Positions 53,469-64,000 of a stretch of 64,000 nt of DNA are shown here, one piece after another. Below the pieces are notes generated by a model, which was given only the letters and a program-made list of their open reading frames with translations, made no database searches and was not told where the DNA came from. Made by a program: the position numbers and the translations under genes. The DNA is from Cercospora beticola (Eukaryota; Ascomycota; Dothideomycetes; Mycosphaerellales; Mycosphaerellaceae), in NCBI RefSeq assembly GCF_033473495.1, contig NC_088935.1:434001-498000 (forward strand), written 5' to 3'. Within the stretch, counting starts at the first letter, position 1, and each line of letters begins with the position of its first letter.

Positions 53469-53922
53469 GATGGCAGGTCGGCGGAGTATGAAAAGAGCGT
53501 GGGAGTACGATTATTGGTATAGACAGACAGACAGAGCTCCGTCGTCTTTGACGTAGTTGGCGAGCAGCCAGCAAGCTCTCAGGTTGAAGGTGTGGCTCAG
53601 GCAGCTGGGCCGTGCATGTGGCTTAGTTCTACCCTTCTGCCATCAATCCTTTCGACATTTGCATCGTTCGATGTCACACAGACTCACCTTTTTCGCGCCC
53701 GCCACTGAAATCGCGCACTTAGCATTGGACCGCTGTACGAATCGGTGCGTCTGGACGACGGACTACTTGTACAGTCCAATCATAGCTTCTTCAGTCACAG
53801 ACAACACAGTCTGACTCTCCCACTCATATGCCATGAGTATCCGACAGCTTGCTCCAGAGGCCTGGAGTGCTGAAAGCATCATTACACCCAATTCCGCGCA
53901 GGACTGAGCTTCCATTGCACTG
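53469..53922. other. Divergent promoter region of VMA13 and SCAP
   Basis: About 450 bp between head-to-head genes; no clear motif apart from a short CAGA repeat near 53520. Confidence 0.55.
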
Positions 53923-56900
53923 ATGCTTTGGTACTTGCTCTCACCCATAAGAGGCACGACTCAGCCGCCTCGCCTTTCCGTCAACCATCCGGTCCGGAGA
54001 GCATTCTACCGCCATGGCAAAACGACTGCTCAGCATTGGCTATGGGTCATGCTCCTCTCCGTGGCAATAGCCATGGGTTTCTCCTATCCGACTATTTTCT
54101 TGTCAGAGGACCCAACAGCCGGTCTGGCCGCCGTGCCTCATCATGTCTGGACGACAGCCAAGCCGGTAGACAATGCATCGACCAGTGTTGACATTGAGCT
54201 GCGACAAATATGGGTGCATGGCTCATACATGGACGCCCTCAATAAGGATGTGCTCAAACGTGGTCTTGCTGTACAGCAGAGACTGGTCGGGAATGAAAAC
54301 CTTGGCGACATTATGCACGCTCTGGACGACAAATTGCGATCAAGTGCTGTGCCCTGGGCCTTCCATTCTCCGCTGATGTACTGGAACAATTCTGCAGATC
54401 TGATTGATGCAGACGACGACATCATTGGCACCATCAACGATCAGAGATATACATCCTCCTCGCTCAATGTGGTCCTTCGCCCAGCATCAGTCTTTGCCGG
54501 CAAGCAGTTCGACAGGACTACGCTGAAGGCCGCCGATGCACTCGTGATCACCTTGCTCAACAAAGGTGGTGGCGGAATTGGCGACAGATGGCACAACAGA
54601 ATGCAGACTTTAGCAGATGGTGCTTGTCCAGAGTGTACGCTCTTTCCATCGGATGGCCATGTTACGCGCCACCGCGTGTACGAATTCAGCTTCACGCCAC
54701 TGAGCATTTCAGAGCATCTAGCTCTCACATTGGCGTATTCTGCTATGGCTATCTATGTTATCTTGAGCTTCCGCAGGATGAAGGCGTTCCACTCGCGCGG
54801 CGGCCTGGTCGTGACTGCTGTTACTCAGATGACTTGTTCTATCTTGTCTAGCTTCACGATCTGCCACATTCTACAGGTAAGCGATGGGACCTCGTCGTCT
54901 GTCTGCACGCTTATCGATGTTGACAACCCACTTCCAGATCAACTTGTCCATGATTCCGCAGAACGCGTATCCATTCGTTGTGCTTGTTCTTGGCATCGAG
55001 AATATCTTCAGAATGATCAACGCCGTGCTCGCCTACCCTCCCACGATTGCAACTGAGCTCCGTATCGCCAATGCTCTGGGCGACATCGGACCCATGTCCG
55101 TGGCAGCAGCACTGCAAAATGTTACAGTTCTTGGTCTGCTTTCAACTGTTGTATCTCCCGGTGTCGCAGCATTCTGCGCTTTTGCAGCGATAGCAACCCT
55201 CTTCGACGCCTTCTTCTTGCTCACTTTTTTCGTCGCTGTACTGAGCGTGGATATAAGGCGGCTTGAGCTGCAAGATGCACTAGCAGCGAGGCACAACAGA
55301 CCTCGCCGAAGAAAACAATCGCCTGCGGTGCATCATACATGGGTGGATGCGCTTCTGCAAGGCAGGCTTCCAGTGAGCACAAGGATGGCTGGAACAGCTG
55401 TCACTACCACATTTGTGCTGTCGTTGAACTACCACTTCTTCGAGCGAAAGGGCGCCGGCGCCACGATTCGAGATGTCCTGAATCTCTTCAGGAGTAATGC
55501 CAGCCCAATAAATGACATCGACACCTTTGCACCGCCGCCCATGAACGCCACGCTGACACCTGCGGACTGGATGAGAATGCAAGACTTCGATACGGCGAAA
55601 GAGGTCATGCGATTGGCGAAGCCTGGTGCTGACAGTTTTGTTATCCGCCTCTTTGCGCCGCTCGTAGTGGTCCTGGGAGGGTCCGATCGCACTGGAGTTC
55701 CTATCAACGATCACACATGGACACACATCTTGCACAGCTTTGCTGTTCATCATTTCTACCCGGTCATGGTAGCCATTGTGTTCATCGTAGCTTTCGTTGC
55801 GGTGTTAATGAATTTCTTGCTGTATAGCGACGTGGGTGACGAGGACAACGATTTCGCGCTGGAACAGATCGAAGACGTCTTGACCTGCAACACTGTGGTT
55901 CTGCCACACAGGCTAGATATTGTGAAGATCGCCAGCAACGAAGCCGGGCATTTTGTCACGGTCGCCCTGGACCGGAGCATTACCATTGCTGTGGAGAATC
56001 CTATCCATCAGGCACATAATACTGTGGCAGTGCCAGATCACGTTCTGAAGCACATTACGTGGCCGATACGGCATCTTGCCATCGACAACACAGGAGAATG
56101 GATCGCATGCCATTGCGCTGATGACCGCGTCTTGGTGTACCATTCCAGCAGTGGGCTCCTCAAGACCGATGTGATGAAATACCCAGATGATCACCCGGCT
56201 GCCATATTCACCTTCGTCTCACTCCCGACGGATGATGGAGTGAAAATGCACTTTTTGGCGCTGAGTTCTGCTGGACGCATCGCTATGAGCTACATTGAGG
56301 ATGAGAGCTCGTACAGCGATGAGCTCTCGCAGCTGCCTCTTATGGGCGCAATGGTTCAAGACACTGCACATGGGCGACAGCTGTACACTGTTGGCATGGA
56401 AGCAAAGATCACTGCTCACGGCTGGTCAGTCTGCGAGTGGACCGTGGCCAGAACCGCACAGCTTCAGCTCGAGCTTGAAGAAGGACACCTCGGCGGCCAT
56501 TTGACGAGCCATGTTGATATGCAGCTGTACCGTGACCTGGACATGGAACTCCTAGTCGTCACCACATCTAAATCGGCAGTGTTCCTGGAAAGTGGCACCC
56601 TTGCACACGTTGCCAAATTCGACATCAGCGCTGGAGGTCCAGATGTGGACAAGCTTCTGATTGGGACTTCACGATTGTGCCCAGCTTGCGGCAACCTTGC
56701 GCTGAGAAGAATCGCAGCAGTCGGAGAGGCGATAGGCTCCAACAAATGCGTCATGACTACTTGGACCATTAACGACACTCCGGAAGGCTGCGTCTGTTTA
56801 GCACAACGTTCTGCCGCCTGTCGATCTTTCAGTCCAGCCGACGTCGAAGCTCATACTCTGGCTGTGTCGGGTGCTTGGGCAACAGCTAACGGTCATGCCA

Positions 56901-57322
56901 TTATGGGATTGCGTAGACCGCCAAAACCATCAATTGAACTACTAGCGCCACCTGATCGCAGCCACAGAAGACAGCCCTCCACGTCACAGATCCGCCAGAG
57001 GAAACGCAATGCACGCGACAGCGCGAAGACTGAGGAGGCCGCAGACTTGTGGGAAGCATACAAGTTGTCCATAGACGGCGAGCTGCAAACGCTTGACGTG
57101 CCTGCGGCAGAATCAGGCCAAGATGGTAGCGGCTCACTATATGTCGACCATCCTGGACCAGCAGTGACTCTCGATTCCCAGAGTGTCGCCGTGGCATTTG
57201 GAAATCGCGTCAAGGTCATCCGAAGTTCACGCAGAGGTACTGGATCTAGGCGATCCACCATCACGCTACTTGACAGGCAGGGAAGTGTTTCGAAGCGAAC
57301 ACTGGTCAGGAAGGCGAAATGA
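53923..57322 (+). CDS. SCAP, SREBP cleavage-activating protein (ScpA/Scp1)
   Basis: Exons 53923-54876 and 54938-57322, joined by a 61-nt phase-0 intron; 1112 residues. A first membrane helix (HWLWVMLLSVAIAMGFSYPTI) precedes a large luminal domain, then several helices forming the sterol-sensing domain (LALTLAYSAMAIYVILSF; after the intron NAYPFVVLVLGIENIFRM and LFDAFFLLTFFVAVLSVDI). Another helix near 55750 is followed by a C-terminal half with WD40-like beta repeats (GHFVTVALDRSITIAVEN, NTGEWIACHCADDRVLVYH). SCAP escorts the membrane-bound SREBP factor and responds to sterol or oxygen shortage in fungi. Its C-terminal repeats are weakly conserved, as usual for fungal SCAP. Confidence 0.88.
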
Positions 57323-58099
57323 GGAGGCAGACCTCGCATCCTTAGACCCTTGGACTTTACCACTTTGGTACTTCTTTCAGCTGTGTCTCATCGGTGCTGT
57401 GAGGCACCATGGCAGATTGCAGGCACGAAGACGAATGTTTCGGGCCTTTCCATACCATTGGCCGACTTTCGGCCGATCAGAGTGAACGAGCGCTCGAAGA
57501 GGCGAATGACGCGTCCATATCTCAGCGCTCGAACCATTCGTTCAACAGGGGCCAGACGAGGATTGGTTTGATGCTGGCGTCGATCAGGACAATGCGACCT
57601 CAATCGCTACTCTCCTAATGAATGCGAAAGACAGTCAGGCCACGGACGATAATACAGTTACGCACGTGGAACAACGCAGACTAGCGTGAAAATCAGCGGG
57701 ATGGTGCTAGATCGTTCAGGATCTGGACGTCCGACGACTTCGCGAGAGGATCAGCAGTGGAGTCACTTGCGAGGCTCCGTCTTGCTGTCTACGAATAGCT
57801 GTGCTCATGATCTTGTACTTCCATTAGCTTTTCACTGTGCAAATTTGGACGAAGAATGACCTTGCGTCACGTGTCATGCAGCCGAGTACGCAGTGGCCTC
57901 GCATAATCCTGGGTGGCACGACACCTCTAATCTCATGTTCGTGAGGCGCAGCCGGACCGCAGTCAGGGCTTCTGGGTCTTGTTGTTTGGGAGACTTGCCG
58001 CACAAAGTACTCAAGGCTCAGAGCATATTGTCGCCCGACTAGCAAGTATCAAAGTGGCGAAGATACTCCTCCCACCGAGCACTTCACCCGTCCCTCGGC
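57323..58099. other. Intergenic
   Basis: About 780 bp without gene or notable motif; includes the SCAP 3' side and the HET gene promoter. Confidence 0.6.
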
Positions 58100-60010
58100 A
58101 TGAGTGCACATCAAGACCACAAAAATATCTATGATTCCCTTCAACTCGCTGGCGATCGTCCACAGATCCAACTCATGCGTCTGCTCAATGACAATGCGAT
58201 TCCCGAGCAGGAAAAGTCGCTCGAGGACGCGCTGTCTCTGGAATTCGAGCTAGCAGTTTACGATTTCGACGCCGCGCCGGCCTACGATGCCATTTCGTAT
58301 GCGTGGGGCGAAGCAAAACCAACGCGGAAAATCTTGGTCCAAGGTGTAGAACTGAAAGTGGGAGGAAACTGCCATTATGCCCTTCGTCAGGCTCGTTTAC
58401 AGAATGCCAAATACATCTGGGTCGATGTGCTATGTATCAACCAACAAGATTTGGACGAAAAAGGAAAGCAGGTGGCAATGATGTACTCTGTATACAACGA
58501 GGCCCGTCGTGTGCTTGCGTGCATTGGACCAGCAGACGAGGCCAGCGATCGCATTCTTGCGAACATACCAAGCTTCGCCTTTGTTGACACCGGACCCTCC
58601 CAAGATGCCATGGAGGCCCTCTCACCAGGAAAAGTATGGAAAAATTGGTGCGGTTCTGGAAGGATAGCCATAGTCGCTGTGATGCGGTGGGTATCTGACC
58701 ACCAGCCTTGCAGATGTTCATACGAAACAAGCCCGATCTATAAGCATTCGAAGTTCCGTACTCAATTTTGCAAAGACCTCAACGCTTTGCTGCAAAGACC
58801 ATACTTTCAGCGGCTTTGGGTCGCCCAAGAAATCCATGGCGGAGGCGTCGATTGTCTTTTCCTAGTCGGTGGGACCTCGTTCTCGATTCTCGACCTCAAA
58901 TGCATCTACATCGCTGCGTTGGTAATAATTCGAGGTCTCAGTGGATTGTGGGGGAGGCCGGTCTCCGCCATGCTGGACATGCTTCTGGTGCAAGCTGAAC
59001 CTCAGGAGAATGCAGATGGTACCAAGCCGTACTTACAATCTGTCCAGCACTTGCTCTGTTCCGATGCCCGAGACAGGATATATGGCACCTTGGGTATTGA
59101 TTCGTACAACCTAAAGGCAGTGAAAGTGCCGTCCTACAAGCAAAGTGCTTTCGACCTCGTACTTGAACTTTCACGAGTTAAGCGGTTCAATTTCCAGGGG
59201 CTGCAGAACACCGTAGAGGCACTCGCGATCACATTTCATCACCCCCGGATGGCGTCGTATCTGGCAGGGCACGACCTCGCATGTCCCGCAGGCTTAAAAG
59301 AGGTAGCGAATTGGCGTGTTCGTTTCGCAATTTGGAGGGTCGTTGATGGGCGGGAACCGTTGAAGCTGCAGGATGTTTTGAAAACGCAGAAGTCTAATGG
59401 TCCAAACTTGTCATGCGAAAAGGATGAACCATTTGAAACTGCTGATACAAATGATCGTCTACGCTTCGAGTCACAATGCGACTGGCTACTCCAGGAAAAG
59501 CAGGTAATAAAAGGCGTTGCAGGTTCACGATACCTACGAGATGAGTGGGTGGTACCCGCCGCCACTACGATTGGGGATATCATCTTCTCTGCGCAGGGAA
59601 GAAGTACAGATGGACCGAGGCCCACCGACAGGTCCGCAAAGTCTGTGGAAGACCTCGCTCTTGTCGTACGAATTGATGATGAGACATGCACGATCGTAGG
59701 CTTTGCAACCTGCATTCCTGGATCGGGAAGCGCTTTCATGAGTGAAACGACGCTTGAGCAATGGCGCGATCTCTCATGGTTATCGCACGTTGATGTCTGG
59801 TTCAGTGCCACTACCGAGGCGATGATGCCGCTTGCTATCCCACAGCGCGATAGTCTGCTGCACGCGCGTCACGCGTTCAAGGTTCAAGGTGCCCATGTGC
59901 TCCCACGTGAGAGCCATTGCCGATCGTCCGAAACGTTACGTTTGGTCTTGGACGGAGAACGATGGATATGGGGTCATGAGTGGTGGCGGGTTCATGAACA
60001 ATTATGCTGA
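58100..60010 (+). CDS. HET-domain (heterokaryon incompatibility) protein, het-6-like
   Basis: A 636-residue single-exon gene. The HET domain starts at about residue 62 with YDAISYAWGEAKPTRKI, continues with YIWVDVLCINQQDLDEKGKQ (105-124) and YNEARRVLACIGP, and closes with YFQRLWVAQEI. Unlike the HET-DnaJ gene at 26.3 kb, this domain is complete. The C-terminal part holds DARDRIYGTLG and other blocks common in het-6-type proteins. HET proteins trigger cell death on non-self fusion or are used more broadly in fungal innate immunity; the trigger is unknown. Ends normally with WWRVHEQLC. Confidence 0.9.
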   Translation: MSAHQDHKNIYDSLQLAGDRPQIQLMRLLNDNAIPEQEKSLEDALSLEFELAVYDFDAAPAYDAISYAWGEAKPTRKILVQGVELKVGGNCHYALRQARLQNAKYIWVDVLCINQQDLDEKGKQVAMMYSVYNEARRVLACIGPADEASDRILANIPSFAFVDTGPSQDAMEALSPGKVWKNWCGSGRIAIVAVMRWVSDHQPCRCSYETSPIYKHSKFRTQFCKDLNALLQRPYFQRLWVAQEIHGGGVDCLFLVGGTSFSILDLKCIYIAALVIIRGLSGLWGRPVSAMLDMLLVQAEPQENADGTKPYLQSVQHLLCSDARDRIYGTLGIDSYNLKAVKVPSYKQSAFDLVLELSRVKRFNFQGLQNTVEALAITFHHPRMASYLAGHDLACPAGLKEVANWRVRFAIWRVVDGREPLKLQDVLKTQKSNGPNLSCEKDEPFETADTNDRLRFESQCDWLLQEKQVIKGVAGSRYLRDEWVVPAATTIGDIIFSAQGRSTDGPRPTDRSAKSVEDLALVVRIDDETCTIVGFATCIPGSGSAFMSETTLEQWRDLSWLSHVDVWFSATTEAMMPLAIPQRDSLLHARHAFKVQGAHVLPRESHCRSSETLRLVLDGERWIWGHEWWRVHEQLC

Positions 60011-60239
60011 GCTTTGTGAAGTGGAAACTTAAATGCAGCAGAAGGTTAGGTTATGGGTAGCGGCTTGTTCGTAGGCATAGGTGATTGAACGCATCTTAGT
60101 TCCATACACATCGCACGAACAGAGTAGTCCAACAGCATTCTCTCGCAACATCCGCGATGGAACCAGTGACCAATTGGATACTCGAACCTGCCCACCGTTA
60201 CCATTGACAGGGCCTTAACCCTTACAGAGCCTTTGACCC

Positions 60240-60913
60240 TCAGAGAGCCAGAACACCGAAGAAACCTGCAAGACCCGCCATACCAGCCACCACAGCCCCA
60301 GTCGCAGCCGCAGCACCCGCACCCGCCTCACTAGTCCTCGAGCTCTCCGTCGCAGTACTCGTCCTGCTGCTACGTGTACTGCTCGAGCGATCTACAACCA
60401 CATCAGTCAGCATTCCATACACCATAAACCCAACCTCGCCGAATAGAAGAAGAGACAGAAAAGGAATCTCACCTGTTCCCGTAGTCATACTACCCGTCTC
60501 CGTCATCATCGATGACACTCCAGTCTGAGTAGGCAAATCCGTCAAGGTCGGAACAAGATAAGTCTTGACCTCATTCGGCAGACTAGAAAACCAGCCTGGG
60601 GTTTCACCTGCGGCGAATTGCGAGGCGATTTGAGAGGAGACGCCAGCGGAGTTGGTTAGGGCTTCGTTGAGGAGGGAGGATGGGAGGGCCGTTTGGAGAA
60701 TTGAGACGACAGAGAGGCTAAAGAGAGCAAACGATAAGGATTAGTTAAGGTGGACTTTTGTTTGATTGTGGATATGAGCAATGGAACGTACAGCTCTGCG
60801 GCATCTTGGGTTTGGGATTCGGAGCCGGCTTGTTGGTTTTGGTTTTGGTCTTGAGCGTAGGTGAGGGCTGCAAAGGCAGCGGTTGCTGTCAAGAGACGGG
60901 TGGTGAGGAGCAT
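60240..60913 (-). CDS. Small secreted GPI-anchored protein, 172 aa
   Basis: Three exons: 60913-60792, 60717-60473 and 60391-60240. All junctions have GT..AG ends and keep frame. A signal peptide (MLLTTRLLTATAAFAALTYAQ) precedes a Gln/Asn-rich stretch. A helical domain follows (LLSVVSILQTALPSSLLNE, ETPGWFSSLPNEVKTYLVP), then a Ser/Thr-rich stalk and a C-terminal Ala/Gly-rich hydrophobic tail (AGMAGLAGFFGVLAL) typical of GPI attachment. No catalytic motif. Similar architectures are common among Dothideomycete cell-wall proteins of unknown function. Confidence 0.8.
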
Positions 60914-62563
60914 CTTTGCTAAGTTAGAGTGCGAATTGAGACGTTGGGTAATGATGATGTTCAACGAGAGGAGTTCAGAGTTGCGAAGATGAACAAGAAT
61001 GGGAAGTGCAAGTGCAAGGTTGAATTGTCAGTGAAGCAGCGAAGTCTGTAGCTAATGTGCTTTCATCGTGAGGTCCAGCCTGCTATGCCAAGTTGCTCTA
61101 AATGGTTTCATAATGCGTGGCGTGTCTGAAGGGAAGATGCCTGTTTCGAAGACACGTTTGAGGCTGGAAATGGTGGTGCTTTATGATTGAATTTAGCAGG
61201 CGAATGGTTTGAAGAGTCATGGAAGGTGAAGCAATTTTGCGAGTCGGCATCACGAGATGCAGCGCACATGGGTTATGCTGACTTGTTGCAGCCTCGTTGT
61301 CGCTCATGGCCTCGTATTGTTTGCATGTAGGGTAAGCACACGCAGTTTCGTGAAGCATGGCGAGGCGAGGGTCGCAGTCGTGTGTCGCTGCTAAGCAATT
61401 GGCGAGAGAGGCTTTTTCACACGACAAGGGGACACAGTTGCAAGTCATGCGACTCAAGCTCGGCCTTCTTCACGCGCGTGGCCTTTGGCTATTCCAGCTA
61501 CCAGATGGCCTTCATCTGGGACATGTCGAGACAAGCAGTGCGAAAGGTCGCATTGTGGCCGCGCGTACTGAGCATGTGTCCAGCCACGTTCTCCGTTGCC
61601 TGAAAGTTGGACGTTGTGAAGAAACCGGTATGGCGACCAAGATGCTCAGGTCTTCTCCAGCATCTATTTTCAGCTTTGCAGCGCTTCTTGTCTGCGACGT
61701 GTTCGCTGCAGGCAAACTTCCTTCATCGTCTGTCGCGTCAGCCACTCTACTCATCGCTGATACAATCACGCGTAACCGAGCAGTCCTTTCGCTTCTTCTC
61801 GAACATCTGGAACTCCTATATTGATGTCTCAATTATAGATCTTCAGACGAAACGCACGAATCGTGGTAAGCTCAACGGTCGGCACATCGTTTCTCCTCTC
61901 CTCGCTCGTTGACAATTTCTTCACGGGTAAATTGTCCTAGCCCGCACTTTCATTTCGGAGGACGGGTCGCTTGAATACCGCTGCATGGCACAGGGTGACG
62001 GAGGGTGTCTTCAACGGTTCGATGAGTGAAGGGACCTGAGAGAGAGGAAGAGATGGAGTGGACACAGACGCGACTGCCGAATTTCAGCCGAAGCAGCAGC
62101 AGTGCTCGGGAAAGCGCGTACGCGTCGTCGTCGGCATCAACAGCAACAACGATCTCGCAGTGACGTCTTGACACAACCGACAGGCTGGCGAAAGAGAGAC
62201 ATTCGCACGATGAGGTCTCGAAGCATCCAATTCACAGGCCGAAGTGCCGAGACTGAGCGGCTCAAAGGCAATGCTTGATTCTTCTGGAGCATCATCGCAA
62301 GATCGCGTGCCTGCAGTTCGGCTACGTCACGATGAAAGCAGCTCTCCCTTCGGCCCTCCGCGACGAACCAACCAAAGTCGCACAAGCCAGAAAGAACAAT
62401 TCCCATCTCGCCCGTGTGTGAGGTAAGAAGAGAACCCTGTGAGGCCATCACAGTCAGCACGCAAGCTCGATGTGCCATCATCGTACTTCGTAGTACACAG
62501 TAGTCTCCCAACATAGTTTCTACAAGAAGCGGCTCTTTTGTTCTTTTCCTCAAGTCTTTCCCA
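60914..62563. other. Intergenic with a possible Cys-rich exon
   Basis: About 1.65 kb. On the minus strand, 61445-61098 reads as a Cys-rich stretch (listed separately). The remainder shows no consistent gene. The right end is the aldo-keto reductase promoter. Confidence 0.45.
61098..61445 (-). other. Possible Cys-rich coding exon, unresolved
   Basis: The frame contains seven cysteines within about 45 residues (SRMTCNCVPLSCEKASLANC, then HDCDPR, TACAYPTCKQYE), unusual for chance sequence, and then becomes ordinary. A stop lies just upstream in frame, so an exon boundary would be needed. A stretch in another frame before it (HNATFRTACLDMSQMKAIW) could be the previous exon, but the implied intron is only about 37 nt. 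No known Cys pattern (for example CFEM) fits. Confidence 0.3.
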
Positions 62564-63730
62564 ATGGCATCCAGACTTCTCGCAAACACAACAAATTCTC
62601 TCCGAAGAGCTCAACAAGTTACATCTCATCTTAGCAAGACCGCATCGCAACAATTCAGAATGGCTTCGACTACTCAGCTGAAGCTCAATACGGGAGCTTC
62701 CATTCCTGCCGTTGGTTTCGGAACTTGGCAGGATAAAGATGCGCAGGAAGATGCTGTGTACTTGGCTTTGAAGGCTGGGTATAGACATATTGATACTGCG
62801 AGGATTTATGGTACGGAGCCTGCTGTGGCGAAGGGTATTAAGAAGTCTGGTGTTCCAAGAGAGGAGATTTTTATCACGACGAAGTTGTGGAATAACTCGC
62901 ATAATCCGGAGAGTGTGGAGAAGGTGAGTCTTGATCATTATCACGACAATGTTGGGGAGATAAACTGCAGATTCGCTGACATGAACTGTCATTGCAGGCC
63001 CTCGATGCAAGCCTGAAAGATCTCGACACCGACTATGTAGACCTCTACCTCATGCACTGGCCTTCACGTAAGCCTCCCCACCATCACATCACCAGACTCC
63101 ACACTAACACGAGGAACCACAGCCTTCAAAGACGGCGACTCCATGTTCCCCAAAGAAAACGACAAAGTCCTCACCGGAGATGCCGACTACATCAACACCT
63201 ACGCCGCCATGGAAGCCCTCCAAAAGAAAGGCAAAACCCGGGCAATCGGAATCTCAAACTTCTCCCAATCCGAACTAACCCGTCTCCTCCAAAACTGCTC
63301 CATCGTCCCCGCAGCCCACCAATACGAATGCCACCCCTACCTTCAACAAACAGCCTTCTACTCCTTCCACAAGGAAAAAGGCATCCACGTCACACAATAC
63401 TCTCCCTTTGGAAACTCGAATGAAATTTACGATAGTGGGAAGAATATCGGGAAATTGATCGAGGATCCGGAGTTGGTGGAGATTGGAAAGAAGTATGGAG
63501 GTAAGAGTGGAGCGCAAGTTGCGTTGGCGTGGGGTGTTACGATGGGGAGGAGTGTTATACCGAAGAGTAAGACGGAGGCACGGATTAAACAGAATTTGGA
63601 GGGGGATTTTGTGTTGGAGAAAAGTGATTTGGAGAGGATTGAGAAGATTGATCGGAAGTTGAGGTTTAATGATCCAAGCAAAAACTTTGGGTGGGAGTTT
63701 TATGCGGATTTGGAGGGGAAGAAGAAGTGA
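62564..63730 (+). CDS. Aldo-keto reductase (AKR superfamily)
   Basis: Three exons: 62564-62923, 62998-63067 and 63123-63730; 345 residues, all junctions in frame. The first ATG adds a basic, Ser/Ala-rich leader of about 32 residues, possibly a mitochondrial presequence; MASTTQ (62660) would give a typical cytosolic AKR. The catalytic tetrad is visible: Asp77 in HIDTARIYG, Tyr82, Lys107 (ITTKLWN) and His140 (YLMHWPS). The NADPH-binding end is present (VIPKSKTEARIKQN), with KTRAIGISNFSQSEL in the barrel. Such enzymes reduce aldehydes and sugars (glycerol, xylose or D-galacturonate pathways in fungi); substrate not determined. Confidence 0.93.
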
Positions 63731-64000
63731 AGGCGCTGATGCGAGGTTGATGACGAGGGAGATGGATATGGATGTTGCTGATGTTGTGATGTGAGTTGCA
63801 TGTGCGATAGAAGGGTTGTCGAAGCAGCAACATACGTTTCGACGAATAACAGTCCATCGCCCTTGGTCGTTGTATAACGATAGACGTTGATGCACATTGA
63901 TGGACATTTGATTCTCTCGCAACAAATCAATCACTTAGGAGGCATGCGCATTACTTTCCTCATCCTGTCTAGTTCTTGGCTACTAGTCTCCAGTCTCCAC

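Noticed and set aside
1..64000. CRISPR arrays, insertion sequences, LTR or DNA transposons
   Set aside because: No regularly spaced repeats, terminal repeats, reverse transcriptase, integrase or transposase motifs seen; the organism is a fungus.

Overview
This window is nuclear DNA from a filamentous ascomycete. Genes are interrupted by short GT-AG introns, mostly 49-140 nt, and the gene families are typical of Pezizomycotina: HET-domain proteins, HsbA, 2EXR, a Mir/Sit-type siderophore transporter, SCAP and a GPI-anchored Cu-only SOD. The protein style suggests Dothideomycetes, but that placement is an impression and not a search result. I see no CRISPR array, rRNA, canonical tRNA or intact transposon.

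Layout. 0-12 kb: a truncated MFS efflux pump at the left edge, a DsbA-like protein, an HsbA-type GPI protein, an AIG2/GGCT-like protein, a small hypothetical, a 2EXR protein, a possible decayed gene and COX19. 12-23 kb: gene-poor and GC-rich, with only a bHLH factor and the Golgi protein SFT2, whose introns are unusually long (192-515 nt). 23-30 kb: a cytochrome P450 with one in-frame stop, a HET-DnaJ chimera with one in-frame stop, and a DUF6590-like protein. 30-45 kb: a coiled-coil protein, a Cu-only SOD fused to a long Thr/Val-rich adhesin-like region (again with an in-frame stop), two RING proteins flanking a tandem pair of possible Pol III units, the splicing factor SF3A2, a possible NTF2-like protein and a large single-pass membrane protein. 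45-51 kb: a small secreted protein, then a convergent siderophore-esterase/siderophore-transporter pair with GATA-type sites upstream of both genes. 52-64 kb: V-ATPase subunit H and SCAP (divergent), a second HET protein, a small GPI protein, a possible Cys-rich exon and an aldo-keto reductase.

How genes may work together. The esterase (47924-48895) and transporter (48961-50951) form a plausible siderophore import and hydrolysis unit under an iron-responsive GATA repressor. SCAP, the sterol/oxygen sensor, lies 3 kb away; in Aspergillus the SREBP pathway also influences iron uptake, but a link here is only inference. COX19, SF3A2, VMA13, SFT2 and SCAP are housekeeping genes. The P450, HET-DnaJ, SOD-adhesin and possibly the 11.1-11.6 kb frame each look intact apart from one or two stop codons. 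The most unusual items are the HET-DnaJ chimera, the repeated possible Pol III RNA unit and this set of isolated nonsense codons.
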